A stretch of 64,000 nt of DNA from Pseudopyrenochaeta lycopersici. Its lineage: Eukaryota > Ascomycota > Dothideomycetes > Pleosporales > Pseudopyrenochaetaceae. The position numbers and the translations under genes were made by a program. The stretch lies in assembly GCA_003313425.1 (NCBI GenBank), contig NHZP01000005.1, forward strand, positions 496,001 to 560,000. Direction: 5' to 3'. Below the pieces are notes generated by a model. The model was not told the DNA's origin and did not search any database. It worked only from the letters and a program-made list of their open reading frames with translations. Shown one piece after another: positions 1 through 11,981 of this stretch. Position 1 is the stretch's first letter; each line of letters opens with the position of its first letter.

Positions 1-409
1 TATGATAATTCAGTAATGGTACAACAGGGGATTGGCAACGAGACCAAAAGGGTAATCCTCGTCTGAGATAGTTTTACTTCAGGAGTATTTTGGAACTTGT
101 ACATTCGACGCACAAACGATGAATGTGTACGCATAGAATACAACACACGCATCGCACGTAATCACTAATCAGCATTTGCCTCAAGGAAGTGGATTTCCGG
201 AATGCCTTGGCCTGATATTAACACGAGAAAGATCACGGTTCAACACATACGCACGAGAAAATTTGATTGGTCCTAGTATCGTAGCAAAGACTGCCTACGC
301 CGAGTTCCCCAATACAACATGTTGAACACGGCTGAAAGCAACTTCAAGTGAGCCAGTGCTAGCCTTACGCTTGTTTTCTCGCCAGTGTACGTTTCATCCC
401 CGCCATCCA
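1..409. other. 3' flank of peptidase gene, nothing recognised
   Basis: This stretch lies downstream of the minus-strand cysteine peptidase. It holds no open frame or repeat that I can support; part of it is probably that gene's 3' UTR. Confidence 0.4.
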
Positions 410-1400
410 CTATCCAGCAACCGGCTCAGTAAGAGTAAGAGTCTCGAACGGCTGCTTTCCTTCGCCAAACACGAACTTAGACTCGTCCACATCGGCAACT
501 GATGCCGTGGCCGTGGCCGTAATTCCAGATACCGACACCGGCAGTGTAATTTCTTGATTCCACAGCACCCAAGCATCATGAGTCCATTGCAAGTAGTCAT
601 ATGGCATGTAGCCATAGCCATGGTCACCCCAAGACGAACTCCACGAATTCTTGAACTTGATGAGTCTAGTGGCATCATCATACCCAACGAATACAACGGC
701 ATGGCCCGCTGTGCGGCCTGGACGAGGCGCCGGTGGCATGAGCATAATTCCAGTTCGGCGAGTATAGTCTCCGAAGATGTAGCGGCGCTGGTACTCTGAA
801 TCGCCAAAGATGTCAAAGCCCACAACGACGGGCCAGCCGATGGAGAGCATAGCTTTGTAGTGATCGAGCGTGGTGCCTGTAAGCCGATATGCTCGGGTTA
901 CTCTCATTCTCAGACCTTGAGCGTAAGCCGAAGGTGGTGGAGTGGCCAGTGGGTCGGAATAGGGACAACGAATCTCCCAGCAGCTTCCAAGCGACTGCGT
1001 GGTTCCCACGGCGGTGGAGATGAACGTGCCGCGATCGGAATTGGGATTGCCCATCCCATCGGCCTTCTTGGAGTTGTACCAGATGAATCGTTCAGATTCA
1101 TCTTGAGCGACGCCAATTCCAATAGGAACAATTTCGATCATGCTACAGAGGGCAAAGCCAACACATGACCCATATGGTCCTTGGTTCTTCACTGGAGTCT
1201 GTCCATTGCGTCTGTTAGAGAGTCTACGTCGTTCAAGATGGGCTTTGATCAAGTGTTCGTACCATTTTCCAGGACAAGTCAATTTTTGGAGGATATGCAG
1301 CAGGGGCTGCACTTTCAGCAACACTAATGGTAGCAAACTTCTCATACTCTTCGCGGTCGGTAGGCTCGTACCCAAATCCTGGTAGTTGATGGTTCGACAT
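410..1400 (-). CDS. Papain-family (C1A-like) cysteine peptidase, cytosolic type
   Basis: Two exons, 1263-1400 and 410-1198, are separated by a 64-bp GT-AG intron (1199-1262) with a CTAAC branch motif. They give a 308-residue protein starting MSNHQLPGFGYEP. The joint restores DLSWKM-TPVKNQGPYGSC, the classical papain active-site region. All four papain-type residues are visible: oxyanion Gln about 52, nucleophile Cys about 58, His about 212 (GHAVVFVGYDD) and Asn about 230 (KNSWSSSWG). I see no signal peptide and only about 45 residues before the active site, so the inhibitory prodomain typical of secreted cathepsins is missing. This suggests a cytoplasmic enzyme resembling bleomycin-hydrolase-like or bacterial C1 peptidases. 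The physiological substrate is unknown. The family call is secure; the start rests on the splice model. Confidence 0.88.
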
Positions 1401-4132
1401 GTTTATTCAAGGAATTGAAAATAGGAGAATCAAACGTTGATATAAAGTGGTTAGAGGGAAGATACTGTTCTGTGTTGAATGGGCGTGGAGGAAAGGGTCG
1501 CTGGCAGGAGTTAAATATTAGATTCGAAGTCCTTCGGCCTCAACTATGGGCCTGCCCGCTAAATGATTCTGCTGCCTGCCTGTCAGCGCCCCCCTCCTTG
1601 TCCTCAGGTTATCAGCCTTCGCTTCAGGATATCTCATGATAGTTTGACTCATGCCTATCGGGTTCCAATAAGCTCTAAAGGACGCTGTGGGCGTTGCTTC
1701 ATGGCTTGAACATCGTAAGAAAGTGGAACATTCCGAACTTGCAGTCAGTGCCATTTACCTAAATCGCCGTTTGTCTTGTGAAAGATGGAGGTGGTAGAAT
1801 ACAGAAACGGTAAAGCTTGCGTACAGCGAGATCACAGCACATCGAAGCAAAAGGTTAGCAGGGTGATTCGTCAGTGCTAGGTCCTTGCAGGTCAGTTGTC
1901 CATATCACAAAGAAATAGTCTATAAAAACTCTCCAATCTACATATCCTTCTCACAGCGTGGCCGAAAATAGAACCCCCTAAGACGTGGCCACAGAGTTTG
2001 ACTTTGAAACCAGACAACAAGCTGAGAAAAAGGCAACAGACTTCGTCTAAATTTGCGCTTGTTGGAAGCAGACAGGCAGACGCCTCTTCACATCACAAAC
2101 ACAAAATGCTTTTACTCAATCCAAATGGCGAAAGGCAGCGCCAATCACTGCATCGTGCAAACATACGAGCTGTCCTCCAGCTGTCCTCCAGCTGTAGGTC
2201 AGCGAGCAACACAAGCTGGATGAAGGCAGTGATCGGTCCGCAAAGGAACACACGCCACCAGAGTTACTATTCGAATGTGTTCGGTGGGATATTGAAGCAA
2301 AAGTAATCCAACCATATCTAAATGACGTTGCTTATATGGTGCACCCCTCATATGATAACATATTTAGTGTTGGCGAACTCGTTTGCGGTATGCATTAGTT
2401 TGAAAGTTCGCAAGATTGAAGAGTTCCTGAGCAGCAATGTCCTTGGATCTATGCGATTGAACTTAGTAGACAACTATAATATTCCTGCTACTAAACTGGG
2501 GATGTTAGAACGAGCGGGGTCAGCCGTTCGCATAGCTCACCCCGGTCACTACCTCAGCCTTCCACCAAAAGCGCCGAGCCGCGCAAGCGTGGCGGAGCTG
2601 AAACTTGGAAGCTGAACGACCTCTGATGGTATGACCCGTGATCCCTCAATATGGAAAATGGTATACTTAGGTGGACGGATGGCCAAAGGTGGCTAAATAA
2701 GTAAAGTGTGGATTTTGAGTTTTGCACTTTTGGCCACACTACGTGGTGGAGGGTGATCATTGTATTGTGATGGTCGCAGTTTTATCAATACTGGCTAGAT
2801 TAATCGCTCTTTTCGTGTATGTGTCAAAACCCTATCAGTATAGTACAGGACACTTTCATCATTCTTTCGTGTGCTTTTATTTCGAGGATGATCTAGGACC
2901 TCCGTACCACAAAGTACAATACAAATGAGCATGTACATACTGGACGAAATTTAACTTATCCCACTTTGTTCAAGATGATGGCGCAAAGTTTGCTATCCAT
3001 GATACTTACATACTGCGATATTTGTTACACCTATTGCAGGCGAAGTTAAAAACTACTCGCGGCCGCATATTATACCTGTCGTGAAAACGGATGAGCCTTT
3101 GAAGAATTGTCTTTCAATACCTATATCCCCGCTCACAAGACATTATACTTTGAAATTTCCATCGCGAAGTACCGAATCGAGATATTCCTCCGTCCAATCG
3201 ATTCATTTACAACACACAGGCTGCTTCGCCCCTAGACACTTGCGTATGCGGAATAAGCTTTCACCTTCAAGTCTTTCAAAGTACAGTAAGTTTGATGCCT
3301 GCCTTGTCAAATCATAGGTGAGGGTGAACAGAGGTATATGGTGACCCTCGCTTTGACACTATTTGATTTGCAATGGTCAACACGTTAGAGGATTGGATGG
3401 CTCTTTGTTGAAGGAAAATTACCTCCCAGCAAAGACACCTTCTTCAAAAAGTCAAATTATGCCGATGAGATGATGCACATCATGTAACACAGCATTTAAC
3501 AAGAGCTTCACCGGCATATAGAAACGTCTTCGCTGTGCTAGTATATGTGAATCAAGGGGAATGCCTGCAACCATCCCCATTCAAAAATTGAACTGATTAG
3601 CAAGGGTTCCTAGAGTACGACAAGGATGTCGAGTCTTGATGGCTCCAAACAATGAAGGGTGCATATAAAAGCAACCAGAGTTCGGACGCTAACCGAGGCT
3701 GACTATGACACAGGAACTTGGAGAGACAAGCGCCACTCAAGCGGAGACACAACATAGTATGGCATTCGACCAGATCTTAATTCATGTCTCTTGAGAATCA
3801 AAAAGATATATTTTGGAGAGTTTCTCGATGCTTAGATAGAGATATGCGATGATTGGTTCTTCATGGCGGGTCTACTTTTCCGGGACTGCGGCGACAGTGC
3901 AGGGAGAACCTTTTCCATAGATTCTAGCGCAGAGGTAGTGGGATAGCTCAAAGGCAACAACATACCCAGTAAACGTATATCAAACATTTATTGCGGCAGC
4001 TTAGTGACTTTTATTGTTGGGGAATCTCATAATTAGTTGACAGCTTTAGATTTTCTCAACTCTCTGCTCGATTGAGGCACCATCACTCAATTTGAATCCA
4101 GTGATTGAGGAAATACATTTGCTTGTTCAATC
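1401..4132. other. Gene-poor stretch, 2.7 kb
   Basis: No convincing gene found on either strand. A short direct repeat (11-bp unit AGCTGTCCTCC, about 2.5 copies) lies near 2167-2195. A TATAAAAG motif at 3664-3671 is followed by a 29-codon ORF (3705-3794) that I do not believe without transcript support. The distal end presumably contains the promoter of the dehydrogenase gene. Confidence 0.4.
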
Positions 4133-5072
4133 ATGACGAAGAAGATCGCTCTTATCACAGGAGGAGGCACGTATTGCCCAATGCGAAAGCTCACCCTCAT
4201 TAATCGCTTATTCTCCTGCAGCATCCGGCATGGGCCTTGCCGTAGCAACGGCACTCTCCCACCGACCAGACTGGACTGTCTATATCCTCGACCTTAATCC
4301 CAGTACTGGCGTACTCGTAGCATCATCCCTTGGTGCCACCTTCTATGAATGCAACGTGACCGACGAGGGTGCTCTATCATCCATCTTCAAGTCCATATAC
4401 TCTGAGCACCAGAGATTGGACTTTGTCTTTGCAAATGCTGGGATTGCTGAACGCGCGAATTTCTATGACCAGCAAGTAGATGATGGAGGGGGTCCACCGC
4501 TGCCAGTCAAAGGCATGCATGCGCTTATTGATATCAATCTAAAGAGTGTGATAACGACAACATACCTTACGCTACACTACATGCGCAAATCCCCCAAAGA
4601 GTTGGATAAAAGCATTATTATAACCGCCTCGTGCGGTGGTATTTACCCTTCATACTACTCACCCATCTACACGGCGACCAAACATGCTGTCGTAGGCTTC
4701 ATGCGCAGCGTTGCTCCCTTCTTCTACCATAAGGCAGGGATTCGGATAAATGCAATCTGCCCTGGAACCGTCAAGACAAATTTGCTATCAAGCGAAGAGT
4801 GGACAAACTTTCCGGAAAACTATTTCACGCCTATAGAGAAAGTTGTGGATGTCGTCTGTATGCTTGTTGATGGGAAGGATGACGGAACAGGTCAGGTTGG
4901 GAAGGAGGTGGAAGATACAAATGGAAGTGCAAAGACCCTGAATGGAAAAGCTGTCGAGATCATTGGGCGAAATCATTACTATCGCGACATGGTCCCGTAT
5001 TGCAACGAGAACATGGCTGCTGTAATGAGCTCTACCAATATCGAAGTACTAGAGAACGTGCGATCAGAGTAA
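4133..5072 (+). CDS. Short-chain dehydrogenase/reductase (15-PGDH-like), frame problem at intron
   Basis: A Rossmann-fold NAD(P)-dependent oxidoreductase. Exon 1 (from 4133) encodes MTKKIALITGGG and exon 2 continues SGMGLAVATAL, together the TGxxxGxG dinucleotide motif. Further motifs are an acidic residue after beta-2 (YILDLNP, which favours NAD), NAG at the end of beta-4, Ser in ITASCGG, the catalytic YxxxK (YTATKHA) and CPGTVKT. Length (about 295 aa) and motifs resemble fungal proteins annotated 15-hydroxyprostaglandin dehydrogenase-like; the true substrate cannot be inferred. The intron 4171-4221 has GT, AG and correct length, but splicing there leaves exons of 38 and 851 nt, one base out of frame. 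The cause could be a base-call error, non-canonical splicing or a real frameshift. The downstream frame is intact for 280 codons. Confidence 0.75.
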
Positions 5073-5251
5073 TCAATGATAACAAGCTAACAATAGCAAG
5101 TTCAAGAATATTGTCAAATCACAATGAACGCGCTAGGGATTTGGTTGAATCATTTCATTGCCGTATATATCCAGCTACTGAAAGCTGTTCATTACCACAT
5201 ATCTGTTCCAACCTTTGACACTCCTTTTCTTCCTATGTCCACTATCAGCCT

Positions 5252-5716
5252 TTATGCGGCGATGGTGACCTCGACCTCAACACCAGCCTCGATGTTGATG
5301 ATGATCTGCTTGACGACCTCGGTGGGAGCGTGGAGATCGATGAGACCTGTTCGTTTATCAGCATTTGACGAAACAAACACTCATGCTATTCCGAATATAC
5401 TCACGCTTGTGGATGCGCATCTCATAGGTGTCCCAGGTCTTGGAACCCTCACCGTTAGGTGTCTTACGGGTGGTGATCTTCAAGTGCTTGGTGGGCAGGC
5501 GGACGGGGCCCTTGACGCGGAGCTCCTTGTTCTTGGCGCGGTCGATGAGTTCCTGGCACACCTTCTCGAGAGACTTGACGTTGCGCGAGGTGAGGGTGAT
5601 GCGGATCTTGTGGATCTTGGGGCCTTCGCCGAAGTCCTTCTCGGGCTTGTCTGCGCATTGTTAGATGAGCCGCGCATTGAAGGGCGGGCATGTGGGCTGG
5701 ACGAACTGTAAGACAT
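5252..5716 (-). CDS. RPS20: 40S ribosomal protein S20 (uS10)
   Basis: Three exons (5707-5716, 5405-5650, 5252-5346) give 116 residues. Exon 1 has only ten bases (ATG TCT TAC A), typical of fungal ribosomal protein genes. Introns are 56 and 58 bp. The N terminus reads [20 protein letters not shown], followed by the signature runs [20 protein letters not shown] and [16 protein letters not shown] and an [13 protein letters not shown] end. uS10 sits in the head of the small subunit. Lysines 5 and 8 lie in the disordered N terminus, like yeast K6/K8 and human K4/K8, which are ubiquitinated by Hel2/ZNF598 at collided ribosomes. The gene is divergent from the CUE3 homologue. Confidence 0.97.
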
Positions 5717-6091
5717 GGTGTCTGGGATAGGTGAGTTGGAGTGTGGTGTTGACGGTTGAGTGTAGACTTCAGTCACGACCTGGATCGGTGATCACGGTAA
5801 TGTGATGACTGTGTGGTTAGCTTGCGACGGCGTTCGTGTCGTTGAAAAAAGATCGCGAAAGCCTTGATTTTCGATCTGTGGTGTGCGCCAAGATTCCGGG
5901 CGCTAGTGTCGGAACAGGTATAGTCGGATCTGTGAAGTGCGCTCTCTGGGGGATGAGCCATCATGACTCCATGACGATGGACAAACAACAGAAAATCGAC
6001 TTCTCGGAACGCTTTTTGTGCCCTTGAATACGGAACAACTGTGTTCAACTATTCAGAAATACGTTTCCGCGGGACCTAGAGCGAGAAGACC
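5717..6091. promoter_or_regulatory. Shared divergent promoter, RPS20 / CUE3
   Basis: The 375 bp between the two start codons must contain both promoters. I see no clear TATA box. Inference from gene orientation only. Confidence 0.6.
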
Positions 6092-8112
6092 ATGTCTTTA
6101 CCCCACTTCGCACCCTTCCCAGACGCCAGAGTCCGCCAAAGTGTACAGTCTGACGAGTGGCACCTGTATCTGGAATCCTGGAGACAGCTTGCCGAGCTTT
6201 ACTTGCGATTGAATGATGACGAATTTGTTTCGATACTTTCGGAAACGGACAGCTTGACGCCATTTTTAGTGTCCTTCTTTCACGAACTGGCCAACGATAA
6301 CAGACTCATATCAGACACCCTTGTCCTGCGAAAGAAATGCTTCTTCTTAATTCATAGGCTTTTCTCAAGATCGGCTGTACCTATCGCCTTGCTCAGCTGG
6401 CCGGTACTTTCAGATATTTGCCATGCATTCCCAAAGAGCGAGCAATTTCGAACGCTATTACATGGCCTTTGGGTGCAGTTAGGTGGTACTGTCGAGAAAT
6501 CATTACAAACGGCGAAAAATTCTCTAATTAGGAATTTGGATTCCAAGCGACCGGAAGAGGCCGAGAGCACGTTAAACAGAATAGCACCACTGTTGAAGGC
6601 ATCGCCAGACGCAAACCTGTATATGCTTACAGGGTCTGATTTTCTAGATACTCTATACAGTACTTATCCGAAAGTACCAAATTCATTGCAGAAAAAGTTA
6701 GTGACCACGGCTTACCTGGGACTCACGGCGGCTGTAGAAGGACCGAAGCCAAATTACTCCCTTCTTTCAGACCACCTATACAGTCTCAAAACTAGCGAAG
6801 AACAAGAGCAAAAACAAGAGCCAGGGAAGAGGACGCTTGTAGCAGATCTTGTGAACAACACACCATTGCTTGAAAAGATCAGGGAAAAAACTACAGCACC
6901 AGAAGCGGCAAGAGCGAAGAACACTGCAGAGGCACTGAGTGTGTTCCGTCAACCTGGCGCTGCCCGACCCAAGAGATTAATAAGACGAAAGGTGGACAAA
7001 GGCAAGAGCAAGGTGGTGGAGGAAGACCTCGGGCAAGGTGCATTTACTGGCGAAGTACACGTCCATCGTATGAGCATGATCAGTCAAATTCACGATCTCT
7101 TCCCCGATCTTGGTGACGGCTTCATCGTGAAGCTGTTAGATGAATACAACGACAACACCGAGCAAGTCGTCGCACATCTGCTGGAAGATTCGCTGCCTCC
7201 ACATCTTGCCAACGCTGATCGTAGCGAGAAGTTGTACGTCTTGTTCACAAACATCATGCTTGTCGAAAAGATTTGCTAATAATACCTAGACCTACATCTA
7301 CTACAACCCCACAGTCACACCTCCCGCCAAGATCAAGTCAGACATATGAACGCCGTAATGTCTTTGATGATGACGATTTCGATAAGCTCGCCGTAGATGC
7401 TTCCCGCCTTCACATCGGCCGACGAGATCAAGACCTCAGCGCAGACAAGATTCTCTCTGACCGCAGTAAAGCACCCGCCAAATCCTCAATCTTCGCTGCT
7501 CTTGCAGCCTTTGACTCAGATGACGATGAGCGTGACGACACGTACGATGCTGAGGATGTTGGCGCCTCTGTAGATACCGCTGCGATCGGCCAAGATGAAG
7601 CAGAGAGCGAAGAAGCCTTATTCCGCGCCTATTCTCAGAGTCCAGATCTATTCGGTCGTGATGCAGAAACAAGAAGAAGTAAAGGTAGAAATGCGCTAAA
7701 GAACGAGACGGGCATGACAGACGAGGGAATCGAGGGCTGGGCCATCATGATCGGACGGGATCCCAAGCGCCTACGGCGTCTCGAAGCTAGATTCTCTACA
7801 TTTGCCGGTCAGCAACGGGAACTACAATCGACTGCGTGGAGAGACAGTCCTGCCGCCTCAGGTGATGAAGGCAGTGGCGATGGCCAGGGTGGCCGAGGAA
7901 GGGGAGGTTTCGGCGGTAGAGGGCGAGGAAGGGGAAGGGGACGCGGAGGCCCTGGAGGGGGAAGAGGCGGTGGGAGTGTAGCGGGTCCTGCGGATGACAA
8001 GGGCACGCAAATAGCGCGAGACAAAAAGGATGCCAATAAAGCGTCACGGGCGAACCACAACCGCAAAGCCCAGCGAGGAAAGAAGATGGCTAGAGCGGGT
8101 TTCTCGGGGTAG
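6092..8112 (+). CDS. CUE3: CUE-domain protein, RQT complex subunit (Cue3/Rqt3, ASCC2 homologue)
   Basis: Exons 6092-7233 and 7290-8112 are joined over a 56-bp intron with a TGCTAAT branch site, giving 654 residues. An alpha-helical N-terminal region is followed by a CUE ubiquitin-binding domain at about 325-370 (MSMISQIHDLFPDLG, then a di-Leu HLLEDSLP). The tail is acidic and then RGG-rich (about 580-610), ending NHNRKAQRGKKMARAGFSG, a basic C terminus I associate with this family. In yeast, Cue3/Rqt3 with Slh1 and Rqt4 forms the RQT complex, which recognises ubiquitinated uS10 on stalled ribosomes and splits the subunits; human ASCC2 does the same. The second exon is needed for a full-length protein. 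The RGG block is less constrained and could bind RNA. Confidence 0.92.
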
Positions 8113-10888
8113 CCGATGTCCTGCAAATACGTTACTTCTGGACCACTTGACTCTCACAGCTGCCTGATCGAAAGTAGATCGGGCTGTAGAAGCAGGCATG
8201 TACAGTGGAGAGCGAGCAAATGATTTTCCAATCATTTGGTTCCCACGAAGCACAGCGTGAGCAAGGCCAAGCGAATAGTGTCTGGAAATGATACACCTGC
8301 GAAATAGTTAACGGGATAGACGCCAAACATGACGAACATGACTCATATATTGCCATCATCAAGACAGCTGAGAGCAGTCGTAGGACGGGACGATGGATCT
8401 TCCAGGAAGGTTACTAAGTTGACCCCTTCTAATGAAGCTTCAAGTCATCATTGAAGACGTATTGGGCTCCTTCATCCTACTGTGCTTTAGAGAGCTGGCC
8501 CGCGACGTCGGCGATAGCTCTCAGCTGATTAAGATCGACATCAGCCAAACTTATGCTAACAGACGTTATGCTCCAATCTGCCCCAGTATTGGACCTGACC
8601 CTCGCTTGTTAGATTGCTATGCCGTCCCTCACCGCCTCACTCTCGCCTCCAAAGACAAGGCCTTGCATCCATCATCTAGAACGAGTGCCGGGCATAGGCT
8701 GAGATTCCAGATATCTGGTAACTGTTCGCTTCGCCCTGTGTTTCGTGTCAGAAGATTACCACCGTTTACGTCGAACTTGTAGGTCAGAGGAATGTCCGCA
8801 GTACTACTCTTTCCAAAACGTGGGGTCAAAGCCAGAAATTGCCAACATGGTGCTCATAGGTGCGGCCTTTGTTCCCTAACTTCGTTCCAAGACACCCCTG
8901 CGACGCCTCTTCAGGATTCATCATTGTCACAGACTGTGGAGATGCCTTAAGGGGTGAAGCACATCCGTGCCTCGGAGACTCTCATATCCATACTTCTATG
9001 ACGGGTTATTCGACTGTAATGCCCTAGTCGACGACCGACAATGCTGTCTTACGTCGCTTCCCCCTGCTTCTCCTCGCGACATCTCCACCACTCCCTTGCG
9101 ATTTCTGCATCTGACTGGTAGTGCATTTTAGAGTGTAACCTCGCCTTTCCCATGTCTTACTTGCTTCGCCGCGCCACCCCACGGAGGGCTCCCTAAACGC
9201 CCATCTAAGCACCTATCAACCACAATCGAATCCTTCAACACGTCGCCTAGATGTCAAGGCCTCCCGGCTGGATCTCACTACTCACCGGCCCGCATAGCAT
9301 GCGTGTCGTCTCACCCATGTCAGACTTTAGTCCGGATTCGGTAAAGTTTAGCGAACGGGCTATGATCCTGACGACATCATTGGTCTCAAGAAGCGAGGGA
9401 ACTCGTTTCTGGAAACAGGGGTGAGCGAGAAGGAACATTTGGGTATGCAACATCAACGGTCGAGAACAGGGGTAGACGACCTTCCCTCGCGCCAGGAGTG
9501 GGGAAACCAAAGATATGCTCACACAAACTATTTCCATGAATAAGATTTTGTAAGTGCTGATGCGGCTGCAGAAAAGGATTAAAATCCCTGGTACAACTAC
9601 TGTAAGAATATTCATTTTCAGATAATTTGAAAGCACTCCCTTTGGTGAATCGGAAAGCGGATCAATTGGAGGCGCGGTCTGTACACGTGGGCGCAGCTGG
9701 ATGTGTGCGTGCCTGGCCCGGTCTGAACTCGATTGCCGCCAGCCTCGTTTTTCACTGCTCGTTAATCTTGCCCATTAATTTACCCTGGAGCATCAACGTT
9801 CGCTTTGCCTTGTCGGTCCCGCATTCTCTGCTTGCGTCATTAACCGAGGAATCCAAATTACCATCGATCGATGGTTTCATGCTCGCTGTTGAAGCGAACA
9901 TTTGGCGGTGGTGACGTCGGTGGTGGGACACGTATACGGTGCACGGCTGTGAGCATTATGGTTTCGGAAAATACTACCGAGTGACGCCTCTATTGGCAAG
10001 CTAGGCAGATGGGCACCTTTGCTTGTCGGAGGAGGGCGCAGCCAGATCCTCCAGTTATCAGGTTTCTAAGCACACCATGAATAAGGAACGAGTTCGCGCT
10101 TCTGCAGTTATCAAACATGCATAGCTTTTCCCAAAAAAAAACTCAACGTGTATTAGCTGGATAGAATAACTCGCTTTCAATTACAGCTGCATTAATGAAC
10201 GGCACAGGGCTAATTATTCGCAGCAGAGATCGGGGTCAATATGGTTTTCAGGGTAGAAGAATTGTAATATTAACCAATCATAATATGCTCAATCCCTCAT
10301 CCGCGTTCAAAAAAGTCCGTAAGCCCGGCCACGATCCGACAACATGGTTCCCACGTGCGTATAACACGAAACCGTACATTTTCCCTCTCGCTACATATTA
10401 CCAGAAAGAAAGTACCCGCAGAACCAATACCCTAAACCAGCAACCAAAGCGATACCCATGCAGCCAACAGAAAATATCTCGACTCAATGGACAGTTCGCA
10501 CTTGCGCAAAGAACGCCCGTGAAAATAGCACGCTGCGGGGAATATGCAGCAAATAATAAGACAAACCCAAAATAAGGAATGATGACCTCGCTTTACCCGG
10601 TCGTAATTGTATGCCCAGTAAGAAATTACACCGTGCGCCGTGCAAGCCAACCGCTGAACGGTAGGGCTCTCCTAATCAAACGCCGACCTGCTTCGCCCAC
10701 ATGCCGACATGTGAAGCGAAGATTCGCTTGCTGAAACCGATACGAATGAATGCTGATGAAGTTCCGACTCCGGGGCTCGTAGCAGAACAGCCGACCTGCA
10801 TCGCTATCCTGGTTTTGGGTATCGTTAATCCGTAAATGCGTTGCCGTACAGGGTACGTGTACAAATCGAAGAGGAAAATAATGCCCCT
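8113..10888. other. Gene-poor stretch, 2.8 kb
   Basis: Only short overlapping frames without recognisable domains. The longest is a 129-codon minus-strand frame at 9247-9636 with one hydrophobic segment; I do not accept it as a gene. The left end includes the 3' UTR of the CUE3 homologue. Confidence 0.4.
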
Positions 10889-11981
10889 TCACATGGCGGC
10901 AAGGTCGTTAAGCGCATAACTCAGTTCACGACGAGCTTCAAGCTCGTCGATGTTGAGATGCGTCCGGTAGTGATGCGCAACAATACTGACTGTTGCTCTA
11001 TATGCTGTGTACCTGCCGTAGTCAGTATCAAATCATCACGCCACCTTAAAAGAATACTCACATAGACATCCTCACCCTAACACCACCTGTACGTACAGGG
11101 CATTCTCCAAAACCTTCAAAGAATGCCTCACTCCCATCCGCGATACCGCCGCTCATGAGTGGGTCACCCCAGATGACATTGGAAAAGCCCACCAGGCCGG
11201 TGACTCGTTTCGTGCTCTCGTCGATGAGTATGTTGGAAGGATCGCAGACATTGAGGGCAACGAGGTGGGGTACAGTGACTTGTTCTAGCAATTGTGCGTG
11301 CTTTCCGACGTAGTACCGGATGCTGTCGTAAGGGAGATTGACGAGCATATCCTCTGCATCGCGGAGTGCAGCTTCCAAGAGAGCGAGGAAGGCTTCACGC
11401 CATGAGTTGCTTCCTTTATTGGAAAAGACGCGGTGTGTCATCCCGAACTGCGTTGCTGTAAGGCCAGTGAGAACACGGACATAGCCACCCAGTGTCCTAT
11501 CAATAGTACTCCGTTCACTGGCTGTGAGATATGGTGACAATTCGGAGAGTCGACGGCCAGGGATGCAACTCATCATGAGAAAAGGGGTGCCCAGGGATCC
11601 TCCATTACTGTCGTACTTGATGATATGGGGCACCGGGATCTGAGTGAATTCATGAAGCGTTTCGAGGCTTTTGCGTTCGGTTTCCAAAGAATGCTTTTCA
11701 TGCCGCAGTAGTCGTATGTTGTATGCTGGTGGGCATTTGATCACGAGCGAGCTGCCATCTGCAAGCCTTGTGAGATAAACTTGGTGGAGACGTCCTTGAA
11801 GTAGTTCTGCTTGTCGAACTGTGATTTTAGGGGAGCGAAATATGGCCTGAATGAGCCTTTGTATGCTTGGGAAATCTGGCGGTGCAGAACAGGCCCGTGA
11901 TGAAGCTGAAGATGACGAGGAGGATGAAGATACAGTTGAAGAAGGGCGCACTGGTCGAACAGAATATGTGCCACGGGACAT
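10889..11981 (-). CDS. APH/kinase-fold phosphotransferase-like protein, catalytic residues degenerate
   Basis: Exons 11062-11981 and 10889-11012 are joined over a 49-bp intron (GTGAGT, TACTGAC branch, GGCAG), giving 347 residues. Without the splice the frame stops at 11058; with it the protein gains YTAYRATVSIVAHHYR and ends ALNDLAAM, the helical C-lobe expected of fungal aminoglycoside-phosphotransferase-like proteins. A Ser-rich N terminus precedes the N-lobe (SLVIKCPP, candidate Lys about 82). Where active members have HxD...N the sequence is LVALNVCDPSNILID, so His and Asp are replaced (about A242 and N244) while N250 is kept. The magnesium-binding Asp before the conserved WGDPL is Gly (about 265). 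It is probably a pseudokinase. An in-frame ATG at 12026 could add 15 residues; I prefer 11981 for its CACCATG context. Substrate or partner unknown. Confidence 0.82.

Noticed and set aside
3705..3794. 29-codon ORF after a TATAAAAG motif
   Set aside because: Too short to support without transcript or conservation data.
5124..5711. 195-codon plus-strand frame over RPS20
   Set aside because: Antisense shadow of the ribosomal protein gene; the minus strand encodes a complete uS10.
9247..9636. 129-codon minus-strand frame with a hydrophobic segment
   Set aside because: Isolated, no start context or homology that I recognise, in a gene-poor stretch.
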